From NCBI GenBank assembly GCA_026645415.1, contig JAPEVH010000007.1:1-64000 (forward strand): a stretch of DNA of 64,000 bases. Reading direction: 5' to 3'. How positions within the stretch are numbered: position 1 is the stretch's first letter; each line of letters begins with the position of its first letter. A model generated the notes under the pieces. The model made no database searches. It worked only from the letters and a program-made list of their open reading frames with translations, and was not told the DNA's origin. This stretch comes from Candidatus Electronema sp. Lineage in GTDB: Bacteria; Desulfobacterota; Desulfobulbia; Desulfobulbales; Desulfobulbaceae. This document shows, one piece after another, positions 53,164 through 61,594 of the stretch. A program made the translations under genes and the position numbers.

Positions 53164-56100
53164 TTATTCAAGGCTGGTGATGCTCACCGCGCAGGCCTTG
53201 TACTCTGGAGTCAGGGCAATTTCATCCAGCCCCGGACTGGTGAGCAGGTTGGTGAGCGGTTCCTCATGATGGAAGGCCATAAAGACGGAACCACGCCGAC
53301 AGCGTTCAGTAACGCAAACAGTTACTTCAAGCGCATCCCGCCGCGAGCGCACTTGCACCCGCTGGCCATCAACAATACCGAGTTTCGCTGCATCCTCTGG
53401 GTGGATGTCCACTTTTTCTTCTGGCACGAGGCTAATCAGGCCAGCACAGCGGCGGGTCATGGAGCCGTTGTTGTAGTGCTCGCGCCGCCGACCAGTAACT
53501 AGGATGAACGGATACTCAGCATCAGGCCGTTCCAAGGTCTCGACATTGCCCAAGACTGAGAAATACCCTTTACCCCGCGTGAAGCTCTCCTGATGGAGGA
53601 TCGGGGTGCCTAGATGTTCTTGGCTTGGACAAGGCCAGACTAGGCCGTCGCCTTCTAAGCGAGCAAAGCTCACCCCAGCCATGCTCGGTGTGCAAGCGGC
53701 AATCTCATCCATGACTGCCGCAGCATCAGGATAGGCCATGTCATAGCCCATTGCTTGGGCCAAGTCACAGACGATCTTCCAGTCAGGATGCGCCTCACCG
53801 GGGGCATCTACTGCTTTGCGGATGCGTCGAATGCGGCGTTCGGCATTGGTGAAGGTGCCGTCCTTCTCATAGAAGCAGGCTGCTGGCAAGACAACATGCG
53901 CCATCTCGCAGGTCTTAGTCAGGAAGATGTCCTGCACTACCACCATGTCCATCTGAGCAAATGCAGCGCGAACATTGTTCAGATCAGCCTGACTGTGCAG
54001 CGGGTCATAACCAATGCAGTACATGCCCTTGAATTTCCCGTTACGAGCAGCTTCATACATTTCCGGCTCAGTCAAGCCTGTCTCTGCGGGCAAGTCTGTG
54101 CCCCAGCTTTGGCCCATCCGGCTGCGGGCGGCCTCATCAGCCACATCCTGATAGCCAGAATAGACGTAGGGTAGGGCACCCATGTCGCAGGAACCCTGAA
54201 CATTGTTCTGACCACGCAGCGGACAGATACCGGCGTTGCGCCGTCCGATATTGCCGGAAGCCAGAGCAATATTGGCCAAGCCCATGACACCTTGAGTGCC
54301 GTTGCGGTGCTCGGTCATGCCAAGGCCGTAGAGAATCATGCCTTTCTTGGTGCTGCAATAGAGCCGGGCCGCCTGTCGTACTAAGTCCGCAGGAACGCCG
54401 GTCTGCTCGGCCATGACCTCTGGTGAGTACGCCGCAAGATGCTCGCGCACCTTATCGAGGTTCTCGGTTCGGGCGGCGATGAAGTCTTTATCCTCCAATC
54501 CCTCATCTAAAATAGCATAGAGCAGGGAGTTGAGCAGCAGCACATTGGTGCCCGGAATGAGCTGAAGGTGAATATCAGCCAGTGCCGCCGACTCAGTGCG
54601 ACGCGGATCAATAACGATCAGCTTGCCGCCCTTGTTCAGAGCACGACGCACTTTCATGCCAACGACCGGATGGGCCTCTGTGGGATTACAGCCACTGACC
54701 AGCAGTACTTCTGTGCCTTCGATATCAGCCAGCGCGTTGGTAGCCGCACCACTGCCCAGAGCGATGCGCAGACCGCTCACTGACGGCGCATGGCAGACCC
54801 GGGCGCAGTTATCGACCGAATTGCTACGGAACACAGCCCGGCAGAACTTCTGGGCCAGATAGTTGACCTCATTTTCACAGCGGGACGAGGAGAGCACGCC
54901 GAGAGCCTCCGAGCCATCCTGTTCTTGGATGCGCTGGAAGCCTTGGGCAGCAAAGGCCAGAGCCTCTTGCCAGCTTACTTGGCGGAATGGCTGATCAAGA
55001 CGTTCTCGGAGCAGCGGCATGGTCAACCGGTCTGGGTGGCGGTAGAAGTCATAGCCAAAACGACCTTTAACGCAGAGATCACTATTATTAGGCGGCGCAT
55101 CAGACAGAGCTTTAATCTCAACAATCGCTCCGTCCTTGCTCTGAATATCCACACTACAGCCAGTACCGCAGTAGGTGCAGACGCTGCGGATTTGCTCTGC
55201 TTCACCGGGTAAGAGTGGCAGACCGAGCTGCTTCTTGGTCAACGCACCAGTTGGGCAGGCATCCACGCAGGCACCGCAGGAAACGCAGTTGTCCTTAATG
55301 GTTAATTCTGGTACGGGATTGCCTTGGGCAAAGACAAAAGCATCAAATTCGCAAGATCGTTCACAGCGTTGGCAGCCAATGCAGCGGTCTGCATCGATAT
55401 TGATGAACAGATGAGAGCTGTTTACTGCGCTTCGCCGTTTGGTCGGGGCAGCACTTGCTGAAACTTTATGATCGCGGCAGAGCGGACGCAGCTCGCATTT
55501 GCTCAGGCCGGTGCAGCCGCATTCCAAGCAACGTTTGGCTTCCTGCATCGCCATTGCTTCGCTGTAGCCCAGATCGGTCTGGATGAAATCGCTTCGGCTT
55601 TCTCGTGGTGCGCGCAGCGGCATCCGTAGCCCCGGCTGAACAGTCACGCCACTGTAATTACTCAGATCGATATCCTCGAATTTACGGCCCTTGGTGAAGT
55701 TGAAGGTGCCGTCTGCCAGTCCAGTTTCTGCGCCGCCAAACTGCCGGTGGATTGCCTCAGCCGCCTTGCGACCTCCATTGATGGCCTGAATCACTGAGCG
55801 TGGCCCGCTGGCAATCTCGCCACCAGCATAAATACCAAATAGATTGGTCTGCATGGTGGCCACGCAGACTTTAATGGTTTTGTTGGCCGTAAGAGTCAGC
55901 TCGTTTTCCAGTTTGCCAAAGCTAAGGAACTCGTCATCTGCTTCTTGGCCAAGACCATTGAGTACGGTTGCCCCCTGCCAGTACAGAAGCGAGCCGACAA
56001 TTGTAATTGTACCCTGACTATTCGCCTCGCCGACCGTGGTCTTGGTCAGTGCGACAGTAAACTTACTGTTTTGCTGCTGAATAGATACAGGAGCGGTCCG

Positions 56101-57234
56101 CGCCAAGAAACGTACCTGCTCCCGCTTGGCCGCGTGAATGTCTTTTTCATACGCAGTGATCTCTGCTAAAGGCCGATCAAAGACCACTGTCACTTCTTCT
56201 GCGCCCAGTCGCACGGCACAGCGGGCAGCCTCAATTGCGGCCTTGCTACCACCGATAATCAGCACCTTGCCAGCAAGAGAGGTCAAGCTGCCTTGGTTCA
56301 CTTGAGCAAGGAACTCCATGCTATCTTGGGCCAGTTCAGCACCCGGTACAGTCAGCTTTTTCCGACCAGAGAGACCAGCCGCAATAAAGACCGCTTCAAA
56401 ACCCTGTTCTTGCAGATCAGCGAGCGAGAAGTCCTTGCCCCAAGCAGTGTTGGTTTTTACTTCAATACCAAGAGAAAGAATGGTTTCAATCTCGCGAGCT
56501 AAGTTCTCTTTTGGCATTTTGAAAGAGGGTAGGGCGGTACGAGCTAAACCACCCAAGGCTGGGCCTGCATCAAAAATAGTAACGCTATGACCTTGCTTGC
56601 GCAGAAACCACGCTGCACTCAGACCAGCCGGGCCGCCACCGATGATTGCTGCTTTATGGCCCGTGGCTGGAGCGATTGTTTCAGCAGGCAAGGGATGCTG
56701 GGTCGCATAATCAACCACAAAGCGTTTCAGATGGTTAATGGAAATCGCCTCATCAAGCAGCGAACGGCGACAGCGGCTCTCACAGAAGGCTGGGCAGACC
56801 CGACAGACTATACCGGGCAAGGGGTTCTTTTCCTTAATCAGCCGGAGTGCTGCGCTATGCTGGCCCTGAGCAATCAGGCTAATATAGCCCTGCACATTGA
56901 TTGAGCCGGGGCAGGTCTGATGACAAGGAGCCTTGCAGTCGCCATAGTGATTGGCAGCAAGCTGGGTCAAGCGTTCCTTGCGATGCTGCACCAGTTCAGG
57001 CGTTTCCGTCTCAATGGTCATGCCCTCGGCAATCTGGGTTGCACAGGCACGTGTACGCTTGCCATTGACCTCCACGAGGCAGAGCAGGCAGGGCTGCTTG
57101 GCATCTTTGTGACGTGGCAGATGGCAGAGATGAGGAATCTCAATCCCTGCCTCTTTCGCAGCAGCCAAAATAGTTTGGTCAGCAGCAAGGCTACATTGCT
57201 GGCCATTGATAGTCAATTTTATGGTCTCGTTCAT
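53164..57234 (-). CDS. Ferredoxin-GltD-formate dehydrogenase fusion (molybdopterin oxidoreductase)
   Basis: A 1356-residue polypeptide with four modules. A 2Fe-2S ferredoxin domain has Cys37, 49, 52 and 64. A GltD-like module has N-terminal Fe-S cysteines (100-108, 144-155), the FAD loop IIGGGPAG (197-204), a second dinucleotide loop near 326-334 and GIYAGGEIASG. A double 4Fe-4S ferredoxin spans about 618-660. From about 684 comes a molybdopterin domain with CTYCGTGC and the active-site ARVCHAPSV, with Cys814-His815 in place of Sec-His. This matches formate dehydrogenases of the FdhA/FdhF type. The order allows electron flow between formate and NAD(P) in one chain. It overlaps mvhD by four bases, and a MobB-MobA gene lies nearby. 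Confidence 0.88.
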   Translation of the reverse strand: MNETIKLTINGQQCSLAADQTILAAAKEAGIEIPHLCHLPRHKDAKQPCLLCLVEVNGKRTRACATQIAEGMTIETETPELVQHRKERLTQLAANHYGDCKAPCHQTCPGSINVQGYISLIAQGQHSAALRLIKEKNPLPGIVCRVCPAFCESRCRRSLLDEAISINHLKRFVVDYATQHPLPAETIAPATGHKAAIIGGGPAGLSAAWFLRKQGHSVTIFDAGPALGGLARTALPSFKMPKENLAREIETILSLGIEVKTNTAWGKDFSLADLQEQGFEAVFIAAGLSGRKKLTVPGAELAQDSMEFLAQVNQGSLTSLAGKVLIIGGSKAAIEAARCAVRLGAEEVTVVFDRPLAEITAYEKDIHAAKREQVRFLARTAPVSIQQQNSKFTVALTKTTVGEANSQGTITIVGSLLYWQGATVLNGLGQEADDEFLSFGKLENELTLTANKTIKVCVATMQTNLFGIYAGGEIASGPRSVIQAINGGRKAAEAIHRQFGGAETGLADGTFNFTKGRKFEDIDLSNYSGVTVQPGLRMPLRAPRESRSDFIQTDLGYSEAMAMQEAKRCLECGCTGLSKCELRPLCRDHKVSASAAPTKRRSAVNSSHLFINIDADRCIGCQRCERSCEFDAFVFAQGNPVPELTIKDNCVSCGACVDACPTGALTKKQLGLPLLPGEAEQIRSVCTYCGTGCSVDIQSKDGAIVEIKALSDAPPNNSDLCVKGRFGYDFYRHPDRLTMPLLRERLDQPFRQVSWQEALAFAAQGFQRIQEQDGSEALGVLSSSRCENEVNYLAQKFCRAVFRSNSVDNCARVCHAPSVSGLRIALGSGAATNALADIEGTEVLLVSGCNPTEAHPVVGMKVRRALNKGGKLIVIDPRRTESAALADIHLQLIPGTNVLLLNSLLYAILDEGLEDKDFIAARTENLDKVREHLAAYSPEVMAEQTGVPADLVRQAARLYCSTKKGMILYGLGMTEHRNGTQGVMGLANIALASGNIGRRNAGICPLRGQNNVQGSCDMGALPYVYSGYQDVADEAARSRMGQSWGTDLPAETGLTEPEMYEAARNGKFKGMYCIGYDPLHSQADLNNVRAAFAQMDMVVVQDIFLTKTCEMAHVVLPAACFYEKDGTFTNAERRIRRIRKAVDAPGEAHPDWKIVCDLAQAMGYDMAYPDAAAVMDEIAACTPSMAGVSFARLEGDGLVWPCPSQEHLGTPILHQESFTRGKGYFSVLGNVETLERPDAEYPFILVTGRRREHYNNGSMTRRCAGLISLVPEEKVDIHPEDAAKLGIVDGQRVQVRSRRDALEVTVCVTERCRRGSVFMAFHHEEPLTNLLTSPGLDEIALTPEYKACAVSITSLE

Positions 57235-57839
57235 GCAGGTCTTCCTCCAATCAGTTCGGTCAGGTTTTTATCGCACTTGGCCGCAACTAATCCGGCAATG
57301 GCTGGCCTAGAAAAGTCACCGCTTTTCATCATTTCTTTACTGGCACTAATTAAGTTTGTACGAACTTTGGTATTTCGAGTTGCTTCAGTTGCTATGGCCA
57401 GCTTTTGCCGTAGTTCCGCCTCATCCATGCCTTCAGCTTGACCAAGTGGGCCTAATTCAGCAATGCGTTGGGTGAAGCGGGTTATAATTTTGACAAAGTT
57501 TGGCCCTTCAGCAGCAGAAGCCCAATCAATGAGAAAACGATCTTTACTAATGCCAATGCGTTCTAGCGTCTCATGGACCAAGGCCGCAGAAACTAACGCA
57601 TGATAGTTACCATCAATATAATGACACTCGCCAGGATGGCAGCCGCCGACAAAGACGGCATCAGCACCATTGGCCAACCCTTCAAGCGGAAAGGAAGGAT
57701 CAAGCCTGCCCGTACACATCATACGGACAACCCGTAGGCTGGGTGGATACTGGTAGCGTCCTACACCAGCTGAATCAGCGGCGGTATAGCAACACCAGTT
57801 GCACAAGAATCCCAAGATTTTTGGTTGATAGTCAGACAT
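57231..57839 (-). CDS. mvhD: MvhD-type iron-sulfur electron-transfer subunit
   Basis: A protein of 202 residues from ATG 57839, which has GGAGAGGG just upstream; the frame stays open for 149 more codons to 58286. The 2Fe-2S domain has LGFLCNWCCYTAADSAG, VRMMCTGRLDP and GGCHPGECHYIDGNYHA, the MvhD signature. The C-terminal 60-residue helical extension is common outside methanogens. MvhD links hydrogenases or formate dehydrogenases to heterodisulfide-reductase-like HdrA. Here it is coupled to the formate dehydrogenase fusion, and no hdr gene is in the window. Confidence 0.88.
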   Translation of the reverse strand: MSDYQPKILGFLCNWCCYTAADSAGVGRYQYPPSLRVVRMMCTGRLDPSFPLEGLANGADAVFVGGCHPGECHYIDGNYHALVSAALVHETLERIGISKDRFLIDWASAAEGPNFVKIITRFTQRIAELGPLGQAEGMDEAELRQKLAIATEATRNTKVRTNLISASKEMMKSGDFSRPAIAGLVAAKCDKNLTELIGGRPA

Positions 57840-58368
57840 TTCCCTCTCCGTGACATTAATATACTGGATTTGCTGATCAACGAGTATCAAGGACACAAAA
57901 GTCAACTCATGACCGCCGCCAAAATGAATGAACAAGTACGAAATAAACCAGCCGCTGTATTCGTCTGGTTTCTCCTTCTGATCTTGTTGAAAAAAATCAG
58001 GAAAGGAGGAAGATTGCTGCGAGTCCCTGTCTGTTAGAATGAGAATGAGAGCAGGTGCTTTAACTGGCGTTTTGGATAACAAGTAAGCAGCTCGTAGCAA
58101 ACAGTCTTGAAAAGTGACATAGTTGCAAGAGTGATAACAAAAATAACGCAATATTGACGTGATTGCAAATGGAAAAATAATTGACAGGTAGATACTGATA
58201 GAATCAGTAATCATTTCCATCAGAGAAAAAAAACAGATAGTCTGCACTATATTTTCATACTGTCGTGTCTTTTTTGCACTGTTCATGGGGTATTCAATAT
58301 GTTAGATTAGGGTGTTAAACATGTTAGATTAGGGTTAGATCAAATTTTTACAAAAAAAGAGGAAAACT
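57840..58368. other. Region upstream of mvhD and the second IscA-like gene
   Basis: 529 bp, AT-rich. The mvhD frame stays open through it on the minus strand but reads like no known domain. Near the right end a 22-bp direct repeat (see 58299-58342) lies between the divergent genes. No tRNA or terminator was seen. Confidence 0.5.
58299..58342. repeat. 22-bp direct repeat, two units
   Basis: ATGTTAGATTAGGG occurs at 58299-58312 and 58321-58334, giving a 22-bp period, and GTTAGAT recurs once more at 58334. It lies 27 bp before the start of the second IscA-like gene. Confidence 0.7.
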
Positions 58369-58761
58369 ATGTTTGAAGTATCCACGTCAGCGACGCAGGC
58401 TCTTGCTGCGTATCTTCAAGAGCAGGGTATGATCGATGCACCTGTCCGTATCACGCCTATGGCTGGAAATTGTGCCGGGCCACATCTACGTCTACGGATA
58501 GGGAAAATAAAAGAGACAGACCGTGTGTTTCATTACAATGGTATAACATTTGTTATCAACGAAGAATTGCTAAAAGAATGTGGTTTTATCCGCATGGAGT
58601 ATCAGGAGCAAAACAGTCCTTGCTGCTGTAGCAGTGGCTGCGCTGGCTTCCGCATTAGTGGAGATAAAAAGTATCCTTTTTCAGGAAGATGCGTCGTTGA
58701 ACCAAGTCGATGTGATCAACGTTGTGGCAGTGCTCATCCAGCCAAAAATGCACTTCATTGA
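58369..58761 (+). CDS. IscA/HesB-like iron-sulfur protein 2
   Basis: A 130-residue paralogue of the protein at 52592. AGNCAGPHLRLR supplies the first Cys motif, and PCCCSSGCAGFRI replaces the second, with extra cysteines. A C-terminal tail (GRCVVEPSRCDQRCG) has three more. GAGGAAAA precedes the ATG. It may hold an unusual cluster or act as a carrier for the divergent mvhD-formate dehydrogenase operon. The spacing differs enough from canonical IscA that a specialised role is likely. Confidence 0.75.
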   Translation: MFEVSTSATQALAAYLQEQGMIDAPVRITPMAGNCAGPHLRLRIGKIKETDRVFHYNGITFVINEELLKECGFIRMEYQEQNSPCCCSSGCAGFRISGDKKYPFSGRCVVEPSRCDQRCGSAHPAKNALH

Positions 58762-58909
58762 CTTGCTTGATTTGGTACGGTAAAAAAAATTGTACACTTT
58801 TTTCATTCTCGGACTATAATACGAGATTACTAAATCAAGTTGATGATTCCGTAGAGTTACTTAGCTCTTGGAATCTTTTTCTTTCCACTCTCAACGGGAA
58901 GGTTTTGCC

Positions 58910-59704
58910 ATGATGAGTTCTAAGCATTTTTTTGCTCTTCTTTTTTGCAGCCTAGTTGCAGCTTCTCCAAGTGCAGCTTTTCAAAAGGAGGGTTGTGGTG
59001 CTGGTGATTGCCGAGATTGTCATGCTATCAGCAAGCAGGAAGTTGCAGAACTTCTGAAAGATAAGGTCACTGAGGTGCTGGATGTTAAACGCAGTGAAGT
59101 TCCAGGTCTTTGGGATATCGAGGCCATTCATGATGGCAAAAAAGTTCCTCTCTATATAGACTTTTCTAAGAGCTACTTGATCAGTGGCAGTGTGATTAAG
59201 CTGACAGACAATGAAGACGTAAGTCAGCGTAGATTTGTTGAGATGAACCGACTCGATTTGAGCAAGATTCCCTTGAATGATGCGGTAATCATTGGTGACC
59301 CCAAAGCCGCGCGCAAGATCATCGTTTTTGACGACCCAGAATGTACTTTCTGTCGCAAGCTCCACCCAGAGATGGAAAAAACTGTGCAGCAGCATTCTGA
59401 TATTGCGTTCTATATCAAGATGTTTCCCTTGGCCATGCACCCCAATGCGAAAACTAAGGCTAAGGCTATTCTCTGCGCTAGCACGAGCGGCGATAACAGT
59501 AAGGCCGTAACCTTACTTTCTGACGCATTACATGGCAGAGAAGTTCCTGCGCCATCCTGCGAAAGTGACCAAGTGGAGAAGAATATTGCTCTTGCCAAGG
59601 AATTGAACATTTCTTCTACTCCAACCCTGATCATGCCAGATGGCAGAGTGCTGCCTGGTTACAAAACAGCCAATAAAATTGTGGAAGCCTTGGAAGAAAA
59701 ATAA
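58910..59704 (+). CDS. DsbC-like thiol:disulfide protein with a c-type haem motif
   Basis: A protein of 264 residues from ATG 58910, behind GGGAAGG, with a signal peptide ending SAA-FQK. A CRDCH haem-binding motif lies at residues 34-38, right after the signal. The next 100 residues resemble the DsbC dimerisation domain (VTEVLDVKRSEVPGLW). The thioredoxin fold has FDDPECTFCRKLHP, active site CTFC, and cis-Pro SSTPTLIMPDG. Similar haem-motif DsbC relatives are known in metal- and sulfur-respiring anaerobes. It may act in cytochrome c or disulfide quality control. A GC hairpin (59714-59738) follows. Confidence 0.87.
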   Translation: MMSSKHFFALLFCSLVAASPSAAFQKEGCGAGDCRDCHAISKQEVAELLKDKVTEVLDVKRSEVPGLWDIEAIHDGKKVPLYIDFSKSYLISGSVIKLTDNEDVSQRRFVEMNRLDLSKIPLNDAVIIGDPKAARKIIVFDDPECTFCRKLHPEMEKTVQQHSDIAFYIKMFPLAMHPNAKTKAKAILCASTSGDNSKAVTLLSDALHGREVPAPSCESDQVEKNIALAKELNISSTPTLIMPDGRVLPGYKTANKIVEALEEK

Positions 59705-59713
59705 GACTAACAA

Positions 59714-59738
59714 AAGGGCAGCCGCACGGTCTGCCCTT
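59714..59738 (+). terminator. Hairpin after the DsbC-like gene
   Basis: AAGGGCAG (59714-59721) pairs with CTGCCCTT (59731-59738). Only two T follow, so this is a weak terminator or processing hairpin just before mqnD. Confidence 0.45.
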
Positions 59739-59750
59739 ATCATCTGTCCC

Positions 59751-60563
59751 ATGTTGACACACCTTTCTCTTGGGTACTCTCCCTGTCCAAACGACACCTT
59801 TATTTTTTCTGGTCTTGCTCTAGGAAAAATTTCACCACCAGCTATTTGTTTTGCCACGCCTCAGCTTAAAGATGTAGAAACCTTGAATAGCTGGGCAATG
59901 CAGGCACGGCTAGATGTAACCAAGCTCTCTTTTCATGCTTTAGGGCATGTTACTGATTCTTACACTATGCTGGAGAGCGGTGCTGCTCTTGGTCGAGGTT
60001 GCGGGCCGCTTTTAGTAAGTGCCCAAGCTAAGGGCGATCCTGCAACGTGGACTATTGCTATACCTGGTCAATACACCACCGCTGCGCTGCTTCTTCGCCT
60101 TTTCCTTCCCTCCCATCGTCGTACGCTGCTGTTGCGTTTTGATCAAATTATGGATGCAATACGCTCTGGGCGAGTAGATGCGGGAGTGATTATCCACGAA
60201 AGCCGCTTTACTTATCAGGAACGCGGCTTGCACTGTGTGCAGGATTTAGGTGCATGGTGGGAGCAGGAAACAGGGCTGCCTATTCCACTCGGCTGTATTG
60301 CCGCTCGGAAGCATCTTCCTCAAAGAGAAATTGAGGCGGCGATTGCTGCCAGTATTGACTGGGCTACACAGCATAGGGAGGAGTGCTACAGCTATATTCG
60401 GCAATATGCTCAGGAGATGGATGAGGCCGTACTTGCCAATCATATTGGTCTCTATGTTAATGATTTCTCGTTGCAGCTAGGAGAAGAGGGCAGGGCGGCG
60501 GTAGAAGAATTATTCCGTCGGGGTCGAGACATAGGAGTTTTCCACACTCATGCAGCCATCTAA
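59751..60563 (+). CDS. mqnD: 1,4-dihydroxy-6-naphthoate synthase
   Basis: A protein of 270 residues from ATG 59751. The start LSLGYSPCPNDTFIFSGLA is the MqnD hallmark. LDVTKLSFHALGHV, GAALGRGCGPLLV, AGVIIHESRFTY and the C-terminal HIGLYVNDFSLQLGEEG fit the periplasmic-binding-protein fold of the family. It turns cyclic dehypoxanthinyl futalosine into dihydroxynaphthoate in menaquinone synthesis. Its end overlaps mobBA by 14 bp. Together with mqnB at 12.2 kb it shows that the futalosine pathway operates; mqnA and mqnC are elsewhere. Confidence 0.94.
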   Translation: MLTHLSLGYSPCPNDTFIFSGLALGKISPPAICFATPQLKDVETLNSWAMQARLDVTKLSFHALGHVTDSYTMLESGAALGRGCGPLLVSAQAKGDPATWTIAIPGQYTTAALLLRLFLPSHRRTLLLRFDQIMDAIRSGRVDAGVIIHESRFTYQERGLHCVQDLGAWWEQETGLPIPLGCIAARKHLPQREIEAAIAASIDWATQHREECYSYIRQYAQEMDEAVLANHIGLYVNDFSLQLGEEGRAAVEELFRRGRDIGVFHTHAAI

Positions 60564-61590
60564 TCTACTTGAACAATACCCGATTCTTGGTATCTGTGGT
60601 CGGAGTGGTGTAGGAAAAACTACGTTGATTGAAGCCTTGATTCCTCAGCTACGCAGCTTGGGTTTGCGAGTAGCAGTTGTCAAGGATGGCGCACATCGGG
60701 TGCAGGCGGATGCGCCCGGCAAAGACAGCGACCGTTTTTTTCAAGCAGGGGCGGACGTAGCTTTATTTGGTGAGCAACATTTTGTTCGTAGCCGTCAGCC
60801 AAACGAATTAGCTGCCTTTCTCGTCACGCTTTCTACGACATACGATGCAGTACTTGTTGAAGGTCATGCTACAACAGCAGTTCCCAAAATATGGTTAAGC
60901 GGGTCAGATAACGTAGAAGCTCCACTGGATAATCAAGGGAGGATTCTTGCGCTGTTGAACCAGCAGCAGGCAACAGTAGCGTATTGCTTTAACTTGCTCC
61001 AGAAGTTGCTTGCTGAAAAATGGCAAGCAACTCCAGTCTGGGGCTGTGTGCTGATTGGTGGGAAAAGTAGCCGTATGGGGCAGCCGAAGCATCTTCTTCA
61101 GCAGGACGGCAAGACATGGTTGGAGCGCGCCGTGGTAAAACTCCAAGCAAAGGTACAGCAAGTTGCGATCTCTGGCTCTGGCTTTATTCCTGAGTCGCTG
61201 GCCAGCTTGCCTCGGATACCAGATGCGCCAAATTTAGCAGGGCCTTTAGCTGGTATTTTAGCTGTGATGCGCTGGCAGCCTAGTGTTTCATGGTTGGTTA
61301 CAGCCTGTGACCTGCCAGATGTGCAGCCCGAAAGCCTTGCTTGGCTTTTAGAACAGCGTAAATTAGGACGAAGAGCCATTCTCCCACAACTTGCGAGTGA
61401 TCGACCTCTGGAACCGTTACTGGCATGGTATGATTTCCGTTGCCGCCCGCTTTTAGAAAATTTAGCAGCCTCTGGTTCGCTGCGTTTAAATAGGTTGGCT
61501 CAACAAGATGGAATTTGTTCCTTGCTGCCGCCCGCACATTTGCACCATTCTTGGCGCAATGTGAACACCCCAGAAGAGTTAAGCAGATGA
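60550..61590 (+). CDS. MobB-MobA fusion, molybdenum guanine dinucleotide synthesis
   Basis: A 346-residue fusion. The N-terminal 160 residues are MobB: P-loop GRSGVGKTT (17-25), VAVVKDGAHR, DSDRFFQAGAD and VLVEGHATTA. The C-terminal 180 residues are MobA: GCVLIGGKSSRMGQPKHLL for nucleotide binding, ISGSGF, DAPNLAGPLAGIL and LVTACDLPDV with the metal-binding Asp. MobA adds GMP to molybdopterin to make the bis-MGD cofactor, which the formate dehydrogenase at 53-57 kb requires. It is converge-transcribed against the HD-GYP gene with a 4-bp gap. Confidence 0.93.
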   Translation: MQPSNLLEQYPILGICGRSGVGKTTLIEALIPQLRSLGLRVAVVKDGAHRVQADAPGKDSDRFFQAGADVALFGEQHFVRSRQPNELAAFLVTLSTTYDAVLVEGHATTAVPKIWLSGSDNVEAPLDNQGRILALLNQQQATVAYCFNLLQKLLAEKWQATPVWGCVLIGGKSSRMGQPKHLLQQDGKTWLERAVVKLQAKVQQVAISGSGFIPESLASLPRIPDAPNLAGPLAGILAVMRWQPSVSWLVTACDLPDVQPESLAWLLEQRKLGRRAILPQLASDRPLEPLLAWYDFRCRPLLENLAASGSLRLNRLAQQDGICSLLPPAHLHHSWRNVNTPEELSR

Positions 61591-61594
61591 ACTA

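Noticed and set aside
53164-57234. Selenocysteine in the formate dehydrogenase active site
   Set aside because: The codon at residue 814 is TGC (54793-54795 on the reverse strand), an ordinary cysteine.
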